Source of the DNA: Paenibacillus sp. CAA11
Lineage (GTDB): Bacteria; Bacillota; Bacilli; Paenibacillales; Paenibacillaceae
Direction: 5' to 3'
Length of the DNA: 64,000 nt
Assembly: GCF_003060825.1 (NCBI RefSeq)
Contig: NZ_CP028922.1
Coordinates: 1,918,501-1,982,500 of the forward strand
Shown here: positions 8,113 to 18,239 of the stretch, one piece after another
Layout of the letters: every line of letters begins with the position of its first letter
Position numbering within the stretch: position 1 is the stretch's first letter
The notes under the pieces: generated by a model
What the model was told of the DNA's origin: nothing
Seen by the model: only the letters and a program-made list of their open reading frames with translations
Database searches by the model: none
Position numbers and translations under genes: made by a program

Positions 8113-9657
8113 ATGCCTGTTTGGCTCATTATTTTTCTCGTTGCCGCCGTGTCATTATTCTTTGGGTTCGGGATCGGATATTTTATCCGCAAATCTCTTG
8201 CAGAAGCTAAAATTTCCAGTGCAGAACATGCGGCCTCTCAAATTATGGAGAACGCCAAGAAAGAAGCTGAAGCACTGAAGAAAGAAACGGTTCTGGAAGC
8301 TAAGGATGAGATCCACAGACTTCGGGCCGAAGCTGATAAAGACATTCGTGAACGTCGGAATGAAATACAACGGCAAGAAAGACGATTGTTGCAAAAGGAA
8401 GAGTCGCTGGATAAAAAATTGGAATCGCTGGAACGCAAAGAAGAACAAGTGGCTGGCAAAGAGAAGCGTATTGAAGAAACCCAGCAGCAAATCGATCTTA
8501 TTTACAAGAATCAAGTCACCGAGCTCGAGCGAATCTCCAATCTTACTATGGAAGATGCAAGAAGCATTATTTTGAATAATGTGGAGCAAGAGGTTCGCCA
8601 TGAAACGGCACAGATGATTAAAGATATCGAACAGCAAGCTAAAGAGGAAGCGGATAAGAAATCCCGTGAAATCATTACGCTGGCGATTCAACGCTGTGCA
8701 GCCGATCATGTCGCTGAGACAACAGTATCGGTTGTGACTCTGCCTAATGAGGAAATGAAAGGCCGGATCATCGGACGTGAAGGACGGAATATCCGGGCGC
8801 TTGAGACGCTTACCGGTATCGATCTTATTATCGATGATACGCCGGAGGCCGTTATTTTGTCAGGCTTCGATCCGATCCGCCGGGAGATTGCCCGCACTGC
8901 GCTTGAGAAGCTTGTGGCCGATGGCCGGATTCACCCAGCCCGCATTGAGGAAATGGTGGAGAAATCCCGCCGTGAGGTTGACGAGCGTATTCGTGAATAC
9001 GGTGAACAAGCTACATTTGAAGTGGGCGTACATGCGCTCCATCCAGATCTAATCAAGATTTTAGGTCGTCTGAAGTTCCGGACAAGCTACGGACAGAATG
9101 TGCTTAAGCATTCCATGGAAGTTGCCTATTTGGCTGGTTTGATGGCTGGAGAGCTGGGCGAAGATGTTGTTCTTGCGAGAAGAGCCGGACTGCTTCATGA
9201 TATCGGTAAAGCGCTGGATCATGATGTGGAAGGATCTCACGTTGAAATCGGCGTGGAGCTGGCAAAGAAATACAAAGAGCATCCAGTGGTTATCAACAGC
9301 ATTGCCTCTCACCATGGCGATGTAGAAGCTACTTCTGTCATCGCTATGCTAGTAGGTGCAGCTGACGCTTTGTCGGCAGCAAGACCTGGAGCACGCCGTG
9401 AAACGCTGGAAACTTATATTCGCCGTCTTGAGAAGCTGGAGGAGATCTCTGAATCCTTCGAGGGTGTAGAGAAATCCTATGCTATACAAGCGGGCCGCGA
9501 AGTTCGCGTTATGGTACAGCCTGAGAAGATTGATGATGCGGAAAGCTTCCGCTTGGCACGTGATATTACGAAGATGATTGAAAGTGAACTGGATTACCCA
9601 GGACACATCAAGGTTACCGTAATTCGTGAGACAAGAGCGGTTGAATACGCAAAGTAG
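8113..9657 (+). CDS. rny: Ribonuclease Y
   Basis: The product is 514 residues, the usual length, and is a membrane-anchored endoribonuclease that starts mRNA decay. It has an N-terminal membrane helix (about 4-24), a long charged coiled coil (about 30-200), a KH domain with the GREG loop ([13 protein letters not shown], about 218-230) and an HD hydrolase domain with H362-D363 in [14 protein letters not shown]. The ribosome site GAGGAGGTGAACAGAT precedes ATG. Its neighbour ymdB is also syntenic with Bacillus. Confidence 0.97.
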   Translation: MPVWLIIFLVAAVSLFFGFGIGYFIRKSLAEAKISSAEHAASQIMENAKKEAEALKKETVLEAKDEIHRLRAEADKDIRERRNEIQRQERRLLQKEESLDKKLESLERKEEQVAGKEKRIEETQQQIDLIYKNQVTELERISNLTMEDARSIILNNVEQEVRHETAQMIKDIEQQAKEEADKKSREIITLAIQRCAADHVAETTVSVVTLPNEEMKGRIIGREGRNIRALETLTGIDLIIDDTPEAVILSGFDPIRREIARTALEKLVADGRIHPARIEEMVEKSRREVDERIREYGEQATFEVGVHALHPDLIKILGRLKFRTSYGQNVLKHSMEVAYLAGLMAGELGEDVVLARRAGLLHDIGKALDHDVEGSHVEIGVELAKKYKEHPVVINSIASHHGDVEATSVIAMLVGAADALSAARPGARRETLETYIRRLEKLEEISESFEGVEKSYAIQAGREVRVMVQPEKIDDAESFRLARDITKMIESELDYPGHIKVTVIRETRAVEYAK

Positions 9658-9670
9658 AGGATATGCTGAT

Positions 9671-9698
9671 AAGGCGGCCCCGGAAGGGGCCGCTTTTG
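9671..9698 (+). terminator. rny terminator
   Basis: AAGGCGGCCCC and GGGGCCGCTTTT form a strong GC stem with a GGAA loop. Confidence 0.8.
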
Positions 9699-9771
9699 TC
9701 ATTAACCGTCATGCTCTCATAGAATGAAGGGAATATAGGCATGAACGGATGAGAGATAGGGAGGACATACC

Positions 9772-10566
9772 GTGAAAGTCTTGTTTATTGGAGATATAGT
9801 TGGGAATACAGGGCGTAAAGCGCTGAAACAGACGCTGCCTCATTTAAAATCCAAATACAGCCCGGATATCATTATTGCTAACGGAGAGAACGCCGCAGCC
9901 GGGCGGGGGATCACTGCAAGCATCGCGAAAGATTTTTTTGAGTGGGGCATTCATGGGATTACTATGGGTAACCATACTTGGGATAATAAAGAGATTTTTG
10001 AATTCATTGATGATGAGCCTCGCATGGTTAGGCCCGCTAATTACCCGCCAGGCACACCAGGACAAGGATACACGGTGATCAAAGCCGGAGGGAAGGAGCT
10101 GGCCATCGTCAATTTGATGGGGCGAACCTTCTTGCCGCCGCTGGATTGCCCGTTCCGGGCTGCAGATCAGATTGTGGACAGCCTGCGCAAAAAGCACAAG
10201 CATATCCTGGTAGATTTTCATGCAGAAGCAACATCAGAGAAAATTGCAATGGGTTGGCACTTGGATGGCCGCGCCTCTATGGTCGTCGGGACCCATACCC
10301 ATGTTCAGAGTAATGATGACATTATACTCCCAGAAGGAACAGCTTACTTGACCGATGTAGGCATGGTTGGCTCCAGAGAAGGGATTCTGGGTATGGAACG
10401 GGAAGCTGTGCTGCGCAAATTCAAAACCCAGCTGCCTGTGCGCTTCCAGGTTTGTGAAGGAAAATGGCATTTTCATGCGGTTCTGGTGCAATTGGATCCA
10501 GCTACTGGCATGGCCAAGAAGATTCAGAAGATCAGGCTGCTCGAAGACGAATGGATCATGGATTAA
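9772..10566 (+). CDS. ymdB: YmdB-like metallophosphoesterase (TIGR00282 family)
   Basis: The product is 264 residues. The binuclear metal site is visible: D8 in FIGDIVGNTGRK, NGENAA, GNHTWDN, VDFHAEATSEK and GTHTHVQ. In Bacillus YmdB is a phosphodiesterase that influences motility and biofilm decisions and can hydrolyse 2',3'-cyclic nucleotides. The gene sits between rny and spoVS as in Bacillus. GGGAGG lies before a GTG start. Confidence 0.93.
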   Translation: MKVLFIGDIVGNTGRKALKQTLPHLKSKYSPDIIIANGENAAAGRGITASIAKDFFEWGIHGITMGNHTWDNKEIFEFIDDEPRMVRPANYPPGTPGQGYTVIKAGGKELAIVNLMGRTFLPPLDCPFRAADQIVDSLRKKHKHILVDFHAEATSEKIAMGWHLDGRASMVVGTHTHVQSNDDIILPEGTAYLTDVGMVGSREGILGMEREAVLRKFKTQLPVRFQVCEGKWHFHAVLVQLDPATGMAKKIQKIRLLEDEWIMD

Positions 10567-10615
10567 GGCTATTTTTGCTAGAAACAGGACTATTGTAAGT
10601 ATCTCGTTCAAAAGA

Positions 10616-10640
10616 AGGAATTTTTTATCTTTACCCGAAT
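10616..10640 (+). promoter_or_regulatory. Sigma-H type promoter upstream of spoVS
   Basis: AGGAATT, a 14-base spacer and GAAT fit the sigma-H consensus seen at spoVG and related genes. Bacillus spoVS is known to be read by sigma-H. The start site would be about 140 bases before spoVS. Confidence 0.7.
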
Positions 10641-10786
10641 ATGGTTTATATAGAACAGACTTAAGATAACGCACGCACAGCGGTTAGCCGATCGTAAGGC
10701 CGCCAGCCTACAGCCCGTAAGCTGCGAGATTGGTTGTTCTGTCCAGGTAGTGGAATCAAACCATTATTCCCAGGGAGGTACTTACC

Positions 10787-11047
10787 ATGGAAGTATTAAA
10801 AGTTTCAGCAAAATCCAATCCGAACTCCGTTGCCGGTGCGCTTGCAGGAGTGTTAAGAGAACGAGGCGCTGCTGAACTTCAGGCCATCGGGGCAGGTGCG
10901 CTTAATCAAGCCATCAAAGCGGTTGCCATTGCCCGGGGATTTGTGGCTCCAAGCGGAGTCGATTTGATTTGTGTTCCAGCTTTTACGGATATCGTTATTG
11001 ATGGAGAAGACCGAACTGCAATCAAGCTCATCGTCGAACCAAGATAG
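10787..11047 (+). CDS. spoVS: Stage V sporulation protein S
   Basis: The product is 86 residues, the exact family length, with the near-invariant core MEVLKVSAKSNPNSVAGALA and AIKAVAIARGF. SpoVS is a small nucleic-acid-binding-like (Alba fold) protein that affects progress to stage V of sporulation. A GGGAGGTACTTACC ribosome region precedes ATG and a sigma-H promoter stands further upstream; a terminator follows. Confidence 0.97.
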   Translation: MEVLKVSAKSNPNSVAGALAGVLRERGAAELQAIGAGALNQAIKAVAIARGFVAPSGVDLICVPAFTDIVIDGEDRTAIKLIVEPR

Positions 11048-11068
11048 ATACAATAAAGGGTGCTTGTC

Positions 11069-11100
11069 GCCTGTTTACCTCGGTAAGCAGGCTTTTTTGC
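11069..11100 (+). terminator. spoVS terminator
   Basis: GCCTGTTTACC pairs with GGTAAGCAGGC (one mismatch) across a TCG loop, followed by TTTTTT. Confidence 0.8.
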
Positions 11101-11133
11101 ATTTTACTTTAAGATTGGAGAGGTGCAAGGAAG

Positions 11134-12099
11134 ATGGCCAAGTATAGGGTTGTGGATTTTCATTGTGATGCACTGAGCAAGCTTCAAATGAATAGCTGCA
11201 TTGATTTCGAACAGGACCCCAGGCTCGATGTGAATGCTGCCAGGTTGAGGGAAGGCGGTATAAAGCTGCAGTGCTTTGCCATCTATTTATCTGAGAAGCT
11301 TGGCCAGCCCGGAATTGGCCATATTTTGGACCAGATTGACTTATTTCAGGAAAAGGTTAGGTCGGCTGGGCTGATCAGTGTTCGCAGTTCAGAAGAACTC
11401 GAGGCGCTGCTTCAAAGTTCAAACCTGGGAGGATTCCTTTCGATAGAAGGAGCGGATGGACTGGAGGGGAAACTCAGTTATCTGCGATGCTGTTATGAGC
11501 TGGGCGTCCGGTTTCTGGGCTTGACCTGGAACCATGCAAATTGGGCCGCAGATGGAGTGATGGAGCCGAGAAATGGAGGCCTTACTCAGAAGGGTAGGCA
11601 GCTGGTTGAAGCATGTCACAGTCTAGGGATAACCCTCGATGTGTCTCATTTATCACCAGCAGCCTTCTGGGAACTTATTGAGCTCTCAGCTGCAGTACAG
11701 CGTCCGTTCATAGCCTCGCATTCTAATGCATACCGTATATGCCCACATCCCCGCAATTTGCAGGATGAACAAATTCGGGCGATCGTATCAATCGATGGAA
11801 TGATCGGTCTCACGTTTGTTCCTCAGTTTGTCAAACAAAAGGGCAAGGTTACCGCGGAGGATCTATTTCCGCATATTGAGCATTTGTGCCTCCTTGGGGC
11901 AGAGAACCATCTTATGTTTGGTTCTGATTTTGATGGCATTGATCAGCACATCGAAGGACTGGAGCACGCGGGGTGTTATGAGCAGTGGGCAGAGAAACTG
12001 CTGAGAAGGTACCCTGAGGATCTAGTAAACAGGTGGTTGTCCGGCAATGCGCTCCGTTTTTTGCGAAGTCATCTGCCTAGCGGTAAGAAAGCGCTTTAA
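11134..12099 (+). CDS. Membrane dipeptidase family protein (peptidase M19)
   Basis: The product is 321 residues. It has the renal-dipeptidase layout: a metal-binding start DFHCDALSKL in place of the usual HxD, the bridging glutamate in FLSIEGADGLEG, LTWNHAN, DVSHLSPAAFWE, IASHSNAYRICPHPRNL and GSDFDGI. These residues bind two zinc ions and cleave dipeptides, including some with D residues. No signal peptide is visible, so it should be cytoplasmic. A related gene lies after spoVS in many Bacilli. Confidence 0.9.
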   Translation: MAKYRVVDFHCDALSKLQMNSCIDFEQDPRLDVNAARLREGGIKLQCFAIYLSEKLGQPGIGHILDQIDLFQEKVRSAGLISVRSSEELEALLQSSNLGGFLSIEGADGLEGKLSYLRCCYELGVRFLGLTWNHANWAADGVMEPRNGGLTQKGRQLVEACHSLGITLDVSHLSPAAFWELIELSAAVQRPFIASHSNAYRICPHPRNLQDEQIRAIVSIDGMIGLTFVPQFVKQKGKVTAEDLFPHIEHLCLLGAENHLMFGSDFDGIDQHIEGLEHAGCYEQWAEKLLRRYPEDLVNRWLSGNALRFLRSHLPSGKKAL

Positions 12100-12160
12100 T
12101 TCATCTGTTATCGAGATCGTTTTAATCGAAAACTACTATATGAAAAGACCGCGAAAACGC

Positions 12161-12189
12161 TTGCTTTTTAATTGGTATCGACATAAAAT
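12161..12189 (+). promoter_or_regulatory. Weak candidate promoter of korA
   Basis: TTGCTT, a 17-base spacer and TAAAAT. A cre-like sequence (GCGAAAACGCTTGC) overlaps its -35. A TTGACA at 12189-12194 has no -10 at a usable distance. Confidence 0.3.
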
Positions 12190-12268
12190 TGACATGATTA
12201 TGAAACAGAATTTTCAGAAATTATACTTGAACTCTTCTAATGCGATACGATTAAAGGGGTGGGCGGTC

Positions 12269-14059
12269 TTGATTAGTCAATTGTCTTGGAAAATCGGCGG
12301 ACAGCAAGGTGAAGGAGTAGAGAGTACAGATCGTATTTTCTCTACGGCATTGAACCGGCTTGGATATTATCTTTATGGTTACCGGCATTTTTCATCCCGT
12401 ATCAAAGGTGGACATACAAACAACAAAATCAGAATCAGTACCAAACCGATTCGTGCGATTTCCGACGATTTGGATATTTTAGTCGCTTTTGACCAAGAAA
12501 GTATCGATCTAAATGCGCATGAACTTGTATCCGACGGAGTCATTGTTGCCGACGCAAAATTCAATCCAACCGTACCGGATGGATCGACTGCGACTTTGTT
12601 TGCGGTACCGATCACGGCTTTGGCCGAGGAGCTCGGCACGTCGCTTATGAAGAACATGGTGGCTTCGGGAGCGTCCTGGGCGCTGCTTGGGCTGCCGCTT
12701 GAAGTATTTAATCAAGCAGTGGAAGAAGAATTCGGCCGCAAAGGGGCGGCTGTTGTAGAGAAGAACATTGAGGCGGTCCGCCGCGGAGCCGAGTATGTGC
12801 TGGAGCTGGCAGGAGGTCCTTTGGAAAGGTTCCAGCTGGAGCCGGCAGACGGCAAGCAGAAGCTATTTATGATCGGAAATGATGCGATCGGTCTAGGAGC
12901 CGTTGCAGCCGGCTGCCGAATCATGAGTGCCTATCCGATTACGCCAGCTTCCGAAATTATGGAATATTTGATCAAGAAGCTTCCTAAATTTGGGGGAACA
13001 GTCATTCAAACAGAAGATGAGATTGCAGCTGTGACGATGGCTATCGGGGCCAACTATGCTGGTGTGAGAACAATGACTGCTTCGGCAGGTCCTGGGCTGT
13101 CCCTCATGATGGAGGCGATCGGACTGGCAGGAATGACCGAAACTCCGGTCGTTATAGTTGATACGCAGCGCGGCGGTCCGAGTACCGGCCTTCCGACGAA
13201 ACAGGAGCAAAGTGATATCAATGCCCTGATCTACGGAACCCATGGCGAGATTCCTAAGATTGTTCTCTCTCCAAGCTCTATTGAGGAATGCTTCTATGAC
13301 ACAATTCAGGCTTTTAATTTGGCGGAGCAGTACCAAGTTCCAGTCATTTTAGCAACAGATCTTCAGCTTTCCCTGGGGAAACAATCCTGCGAATTGCTTG
13401 ACTATAACAAAATCAAGATTAAGCGCGGCCGCTTGGTGGATGAGGTGCCGGACCGTGAGGATGGCTCCCTCTTCAAGCGGTATGAGCTCACCGAGGATGG
13501 GGTATCCCCAAGAGTGCTTCCCGGAGCTAAGAACGGAATTCACCATGTTACCGGAGTGGAGCACGATGAAACAGGACGCCCTTCGGAAAGCCCGGTCAAC
13601 CGGAAGAACATGATGGATAAGCGGCTGCGCAAACTGAGCCGTCTTGCGTTCGAGAATCCGGTTCATATTCAGGCGCCTCATGCGGAGCCAGATGTACTAT
13701 TTATCGGTATGGGGTCCACAGGAGGTACAATTGACCAGGCACGGGTCAGACTCGAAGCGGACGGAGTTCGGACGAATCATCTCACTGTAAGATTGCTTCA
13801 CCCCTTCCCAGTCGAGGAGATAGAGCCCTATCTTCGCAAGGCTAAGCATGTGATTGTCATTGAGAATAACGCTACTGGTCAGCTGGCCGATCTAATCAAG
13901 CTGAATGTAGGCTACCGTGATAAAATTGCCAGTATGCTGAAATATGACGGCAATCCGTTCCTGCCTTCGGAGGTATACAGCAGAAGCCAGCAAGCGCTGA
14001 ATGAAGCTTCGTCATCCCAGAAATCGAACGAGGAGTTGGTGAGAAATGGCAACCTTTAA
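12269..14059 (+). CDS. korA: 2-oxoacid:ferredoxin oxidoreductase, fused gamma-alpha subunit
   Basis: The product is 596 residues from a TTG start placed behind AAAGGGGTGG; this gives the family-typical beginning ISQLSWKIGGQQGEGVEST. The gamma domain (about 1-190) is followed by the alpha pyrimidine-binding domain with AYPITPASEIMEYL and the TASAGPGLSLMMEA loop, and then the transketolase-C-like domain. With the beta subunit it forms a coenzyme A-dependent 2-oxoacid (probably 2-oxoglutarate) oxidoreductase that reduces ferredoxin. It overlaps korB by 14 bases, which suggests translational coupling. Confidence 0.9.
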   Translation: MISQLSWKIGGQQGEGVESTDRIFSTALNRLGYYLYGYRHFSSRIKGGHTNNKIRISTKPIRAISDDLDILVAFDQESIDLNAHELVSDGVIVADAKFNPTVPDGSTATLFAVPITALAEELGTSLMKNMVASGASWALLGLPLEVFNQAVEEEFGRKGAAVVEKNIEAVRRGAEYVLELAGGPLERFQLEPADGKQKLFMIGNDAIGLGAVAAGCRIMSAYPITPASEIMEYLIKKLPKFGGTVIQTEDEIAAVTMAIGANYAGVRTMTASAGPGLSLMMEAIGLAGMTETPVVIVDTQRGGPSTGLPTKQEQSDINALIYGTHGEIPKIVLSPSSIEECFYDTIQAFNLAEQYQVPVILATDLQLSLGKQSCELLDYNKIKIKRGRLVDEVPDREDGSLFKRYELTEDGVSPRVLPGAKNGIHHVTGVEHDETGRPSESPVNRKNMMDKRLRKLSRLAFENPVHIQAPHAEPDVLFIGMGSTGGTIDQARVRLEADGVRTNHLTVRLLHPFPVEEIEPYLRKAKHVIVIENNATGQLADLIKLNVGYRDKIASMLKYDGNPFLPSEVYSRSQQALNEASSSQKSNEELVRNGNL

Positions 14060-14912
14060 GGAATTCCGCAACAATGTGAAGCCTAACTGGTGCCCGGGGT
14101 GCGGAGACTTCTCCGTTCAGGCGGCGATTCAGAGGGCGGCTGCAAATGTGGGCTTGGAGCCTGAGCAGCTCGCTGTAATTTCTGGGATCGGCTGTTCGGG
14201 CCGTATCTCCGGCTACATTAATGCCTATGGACTCCACGGCATTCATGGCCGTGCCCTCCCGATAGCCCAGGGTGTAAAGCTGGCCAACCGGGAGCTTACC
14301 GTCATCGCTTCAGGCGGTGACGGAGATGGATTTGCTATCGGCATGGGGCATACCATTCATGCCATTCGCCGCAACATAAATTTGACGTATATTGTGATGG
14401 ATAACCAAATTTATGGGTTGACGAAGGGTCAGACGTCCCCGCGGAGCGCTGAGGGTTTTAAGACGAAGAGCACGCCTGAGGGCTCTATTGAATCAACCTT
14501 ATCGCCGCTGGAGCTTGCTCTATCGGCGGGAGCTACTTTTGTAGCCCAGTCCTTCTCCAGTGATCTGAAGCAATTGACTTCACTGATTGAGCAGGGGATT
14601 CAGCATAAAGGTTTTTCCCTGATTAACGTCTTCAGTCCATGTGTCACTTTCAACAAGGTGAACACCTACGACTGGTTCAAAGAGAATATCACCAATCTTG
14701 ACACCGTAGAAGGCTATGATTCGACAAATCGAATTGCAGCGATGACGAAGCTGATGGAGACAGGCGGTATGATTACTGGACTTATCTACCGGGATGAGAC
14801 GAGAAAAAGCTACGAAGACCTGGTTCCAGGCTTCAAAGCAGAGCCGCTGGCGCAGCAGGATCTTGAGCTCTCACAGCGTGATTTCGAATCTCTGGTAGCT
14901 GAGTTCAGATAA
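14046..14912 (+). CDS. korB: 2-oxoacid:ferredoxin oxidoreductase, beta subunit
   Basis: The product is 288 residues. It holds the thiamine diphosphate and 4Fe-4S elements: NWCPGCGDFSVQAAIQ, ISGIGCSGRISGY, the GDGDGFAIGMGH metal/diphosphate motif, and DNQIYGLTKGQTSP. The last cysteine is in VFSPCVTFN. Start is ATG inside the end of korA, with GAGGAGTTGGTGAGA before it. A terminator follows. Confidence 0.93.
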   Translation: MATFKEFRNNVKPNWCPGCGDFSVQAAIQRAAANVGLEPEQLAVISGIGCSGRISGYINAYGLHGIHGRALPIAQGVKLANRELTVIASGGDGDGFAIGMGHTIHAIRRNINLTYIVMDNQIYGLTKGQTSPRSAEGFKTKSTPEGSIESTLSPLELALSAGATFVAQSFSSDLKQLTSLIEQGIQHKGFSLINVFSPCVTFNKVNTYDWFKENITNLDTVEGYDSTNRIAAMTKLMETGGMITGLIYRDETRKSYEDLVPGFKAEPLAQQDLELSQRDFESLVAEFR

Positions 14913-14928
14913 CAATAGGTGATCGTAG

Positions 14929-14960
14929 AAGACACCCCTTGGTGGGTGTCTTTGCCTTTT
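14929..14960 (+). terminator. korAB terminator
   Basis: GACACCC and GGGTGTC around CTTGGT, followed by TTTGCCTTTT. Confidence 0.75.
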
Positions 14961-14979
14961 AGTGCGAAAGTTGTATAAT
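14952..14979 (+). promoter_or_regulatory. Promoter of the PduL-like gene
   Basis: TTGCCT, a 16-base spacer and a perfect TATAAT, 48 bases before the ATG. Confidence 0.55.
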
Positions 14980-15026
14980 GGGTACCGATGGTTTTTTAAG
15001 AGAAAAGATGAGGAGTGACTTCAACC

Positions 15027-15599
15027 ATGAGTAAAATCGTACCTGTAGGTGTATCTGGACGTCATATTCACTTGACGCAAGAACATATTGAGGCCTTGTT
15101 CGGTGAAGGATATCAATTGACAGAATTCAAACCTCTGTCCCAGCCAGGCCAATTTGCTTCCAACGAGCAGGTTGCTGTAATCGGACCTAAAGGCCAATTT
15201 GACAAGGTTCGGATTCTGGGCCCGGCACGCCCTGCATCCCAGCTTGAAATTTCCCGTACCGATTCCTTTGCGATTGGTATTAAAGCGCCTGTTCGCGAGT
15301 CCGGCGACATTCAAGGAACTCCTGGCGTTACGATCAAAGGACCAAAAGGTGAAGTTGAGCTAGAGCAAGGCGTCATCGTAGCTGCTCGTCATATTCATTT
15401 TCACACTTCGGATGCTGAGAAATGGGGCATCAAGGACAAGCAATTGCTGAAGGTTCGTCTCAGCGGTGAGCGCGGACTTGTATTGGAAAATGTCATTGCA
15501 CGTGTTTCCGATTCTTTTGCTTTGGACATGCATATTGATACGGATGAAGCGAACGCAGCAGGTGCTAAGACTGGCGATACTGCTGAAATTATCGACTAA
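15027..15599 (+). CDS. pduL: Phosphate propanoyltransferase / phosphotransacylase (PduL family)
   Basis: The product is 190 residues. PduL moves an acyl group between CoA and phosphate and is unrelated to Pta. The duplicated beta-barrel with zinc-binding histidines is seen: VGVSGRHIHLTQEHIEALFG near the start and VAARHIHFHTSDAEKWG in the second half, plus RPASQLEISRTD. There is no encapsulation peptide or pdu gene nearby, so a general acetyl- or propionyl-phosphate role is likely. ATG at 15027 is preferred over GTG at 15015, which overlaps the AGGAG ribosome site. Confidence 0.9.
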   Translation: MSKIVPVGVSGRHIHLTQEHIEALFGEGYQLTEFKPLSQPGQFASNEQVAVIGPKGQFDKVRILGPARPASQLEISRTDSFAIGIKAPVRESGDIQGTPGVTIKGPKGEVELEQGVIVAARHIHFHTSDAEKWGIKDKQLLKVRLSGERGLVLENVIARVSDSFALDMHIDTDEANAAGAKTGDTAEIID

Positions 15600-15634
15600 G
15601 CTCTTGTTGATTATGAACTAAGAAGCGGTCATTA

Positions 15635-15674
15635 GAACGGCAGCCCAAGTCTCCTTGGAGCTGCCGTTTCTTTT
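15635..15674. terminator. Bidirectional terminator between pduL and the DUF421 gene
   Basis: GAACGGCAGC and GCTGCCGTTTC form the stem, with TTCTTTT on the plus side, between convergent genes. Confidence 0.7.
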
Positions 15675-15685
15675 ATCCCTGAGGG

Positions 15686-16378
15686 TCAGTTCTTAACAAC
15701 GAGATCATTTATATCAATATAAAGCTCACCGTCAGCGTTAATTTGAGCGAGAAACACTTCATTTGGAGTGATTTCACGCTTTTTTAATTGTTCAGCCAGC
15801 CAGCGATGATTTTTCCCCGAAGAGACAAGCTGCTTCTCTAAAATATGTCCGTCAAGAATGACGGTTTTGGGCTCTGGTTGATCCGAAAAGTGAAGTCCAA
15901 GATCGTAGGGGGTCAGCGGTCGATAATTGGGTTTGGGCAGCACGTTTACTTTACCGCTTGGCTCCATGATAGCAAATTCCACCTGGCCTACATCAAAAAC
16001 CCCTTTATTGCGCAACTGCTCCAGCAGCTCTTCATTGGTCATTTTCTCTTTCTTCAGGTGTCCTTCAATAATATTCCCATCCTGAATCAATACGGTGGAT
16101 TTCCCCTCCAGCCATTTTCGGGATCTTTTGCTCTTGAGTTGAAGCGCATCAATGCCTAAGGAGACAAGTACCCATACAGCTAACGATATAATTCCGATAT
16201 ACCAGTTGCTCTCTAGGTCTAGTGATACTGTAGCGGCCAAGTCCCCGATCGATATTCCTGTTATATATTCGAAGAAGGAAAGCTGAGAGATCTGTCTCTT
16301 TCCGAGCAGTCGGGTCATAACGAACAACACCATGATCGCGACTAATGTTCTGATAATAACCTCCAGCCATTCTGGCAA
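15686..16378 (-). CDS. DUF421 family membrane protein (YetF/YdfR-like)
   Basis: The product is 230 residues from a TTG that follows GAGGAGGGA; an upstream in-frame start at 16477 would add an untypical tail and has a poorer ribosome site. Three N-terminal membrane helices (about 5-85) carry [20 protein letters not shown], and the C-terminal cytoplasmic DUF421 domain carries [19 protein letters not shown]. Some members are sporulation or germination related; the function of this one is unknown. Confidence 0.85.
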   Translation of the reverse strand: MPEWLEVIIRTLVAIMVLFVMTRLLGKRQISQLSFFEYITGISIGDLAATVSLDLESNWYIGIISLAVWVLVSLGIDALQLKSKRSRKWLEGKSTVLIQDGNIIEGHLKKEKMTNEELLEQLRNKGVFDVGQVEFAIMEPSGKVNVLPKPNYRPLTPYDLGLHFSDQPEPKTVILDGHILEKQLVSSGKNHRWLAEQLKKREITPNEVFLAQINADGELYIDINDLVVKN

Positions 16379-16547
16379 AGGAATCCCTCCTCTATGGTTA
16401 TTCAATAACGCGCTGGAAATTATGCTATTAACATTATTGGATAACAACAGTGAAAATACTCGGGTAATTAGTGGCATTATCAGGATGCGTATCCGGTTAG
16501 TTTTTATAGCGGTCCTCCTAAATCAATGGAAGTCCGGCGGATATGTA

Positions 16548-16556
16548 TGTTATAAT
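16548..16556 (+). promoter_or_regulatory. Extended -10 promoter of miaB
   Basis: TGTTATAAT gives a perfect -10 with the TG extension. No good -35 hexamer is seen, which is normal for extended -10 promoters. It stands 70 bases before the ATG. Confidence 0.55.
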
Positions 16557-16625
16557 TTCATATTGAGACCATTTAAAATGATTGCTTTTATGCAGCTTGT
16601 ACAGTTAGCAAAGGGAAGTGAAATC

Positions 16626-18206
16626 ATGCCTAACGATAAGGGCAAGTCCAAGGATTATTCGCAATACTTTGATTTCTCCGGCGCCAAGGTGATTCGCGAG
16701 GAGGAAGGCAAAGTAACATACAGAATCAAGGGAAGGGATGTCACCATTAATGCGGCTCCCTCCCATAAAGAAGAGAAGCGAAGAGGCAAGGAAGAAGTTC
16801 AAGTCCTTTCCTTCGAGAATGGTTTAACTGCAGAACTCATGGAGTCGTTCCGGGAAATGAACCGTCAGAAGCAGCACTATTACTCTATCACAACTTATGG
16901 CTGCCAAATGAATGAGCACGACACGGAAACGATGAAGGGGCTGCTGGAGCAAATGGGCTATCAGTCCACGGACGACCGGAAGGATGCAGATATTATTCTG
17001 CTAAATACCTGTGCTATTCGTGAGAATGCGGAGGATAAAGTGTTCGGCGAGCTGGGCCATTTGAAAGGCCTAAAGACCGAGAAACCAGGCCTGTTGCTCG
17101 GTGTCTGCGGATGTATGTCCCAGGAAGAAGGCGTCGTAAACCGAATTTTGCAAAAACATGGTTTTGTAGATATGATCTTTGGAACGCATAATATCCATCG
17201 TCTTCCTCACTTGATTCAGGATGCTCTCTTTAGTAAGGAAATGGTGGTTGAAGTATGGTCCAAAGAGGGCGATATTATTGAGAACCTTCCTAAGAAAAGG
17301 GAAGGAATGCGCGCCTGGGTTAACATTATGTATGGATGCGACAAATTCTGCACCTACTGCATCGTACCGTTCACCCGTGGTAAAGAGCGCAGCCGCAGAC
17401 CGGAAGATGTTATTGCAGAGGTGCGTGAGCTTGCTCGTCAAGGTTTTAAAGAGATTACGCTGCTCGGCCAGAACGTCAATGCCTACGGGAAGGACTTCAC
17501 CGATCAGAATTACTCCTTCGCTAACCTGATGGATGATTTGCGTAAGGTGGATATTCCTCGTATTCGCTTTACCACATCCCATCCGAGAGATTTTGACGAT
17601 GAACTGATTGAAGTTCTCGCTAAAGGCGGCAATTTGGTGGAGCATATTCATCTGCCGGTGCAGTCGGGAAGCAGTGAGATTTTGAAGAAGATGAGCCGGA
17701 AATATTCGCGTGAACATTACTTGGAGCTTGTGCGTAAGATCAAGACGGCGATTCCGAACGTTGTTCTGACCACCGATATCATCGTCGGTTTTCCTGGTGA
17801 GACTGACGAGCAGTTTGAAGATACGCTATCCCTCGTTCGGGAAGTCGGCTTTGATGCAGCTTATACCTTTATTTATTCTCCAAGGGAAGGAACTCCTGCC
17901 GCAGTGATGGAGGATAATGTCCCTATGGAAGTTAAGCGGGAGCGGTTATACCGTTTAAATGACACGATCGAAGAGTTCAGCCGAATCAGTAACGAGGAGC
18001 TGAAAGGGAGCGTTGTTGAGGTGCTGGTTGAGGGTCAAAGTAAGAATAATGACCGCATGCTTTCAGGCCGAACACGCAGCAACAAGCTTGTTCACTTTGA
18101 AGGGCCGGATGATCTGGTCGGAGGCTTTGTTGATGTGGAAATCACGGATTCAAAAACCTGGTACATCAAAGGGAACATCGTTTCCGCCCCAGCTGTGATC
18201 AGCTAA
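16626..18206 (+). CDS. miaB: tRNA-2-methylthio-N6-dimethylallyladenosine synthase MiaB
   Basis: The product is 526 residues. MiaB adds the methylthio group at tRNA position A37. The auxiliary-cluster cysteines are C93 ([11 protein letters not shown]), C129 (LNTCAIREN) and C163 (CGCMSQEE); the radical-SAM motif is C238-x3-C242-x2-C245 in [17 protein letters not shown]; a TRAM domain ends the protein. The start at 16626 is set by AAGGGAAGTG. The first 80 residues are a charged Bacillus-type extension. ymcA follows at 33 bases, as in Bacillus. Confidence 0.97.
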   Translation: MPNDKGKSKDYSQYFDFSGAKVIREEEGKVTYRIKGRDVTINAAPSHKEEKRRGKEEVQVLSFENGLTAELMESFREMNRQKQHYYSITTYGCQMNEHDTETMKGLLEQMGYQSTDDRKDADIILLNTCAIRENAEDKVFGELGHLKGLKTEKPGLLLGVCGCMSQEEGVVNRILQKHGFVDMIFGTHNIHRLPHLIQDALFSKEMVVEVWSKEGDIIENLPKKREGMRAWVNIMYGCDKFCTYCIVPFTRGKERSRRPEDVIAEVRELARQGFKEITLLGQNVNAYGKDFTDQNYSFANLMDDLRKVDIPRIRFTTSHPRDFDDELIEVLAKGGNLVEHIHLPVQSGSSEILKKMSRKYSREHYLELVRKIKTAIPNVVLTTDIIVGFPGETDEQFEDTLSLVREVGFDAAYTFIYSPREGTPAAVMEDNVPMEVKRERLYRLNDTIEEFSRISNEELKGSVVEVLVEGQSKNNDRMLSGRTRSNKLVHFEGPDDLVGGFVDVEITDSKTWYIKGNIVSAPAVIS

Positions 18207-18239
18207 GCAAACTACAATGGTATGAAGGAGGAATAAACC

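Noticed and set aside
10671..10760. Cyclic di-GMP (GEMM-I) riboswitch in the spoVS leader
   Set aside because: CACGCACAG is present, but the GACGCAAAGCC core and the tetraloop-receptor pair are not found. The similarity is too short.
12189..12227. TTGACA ... TATACT as the korA promoter
   Set aside because: Spacing is 27 bases, which cannot be used by sigma-A polymerase.
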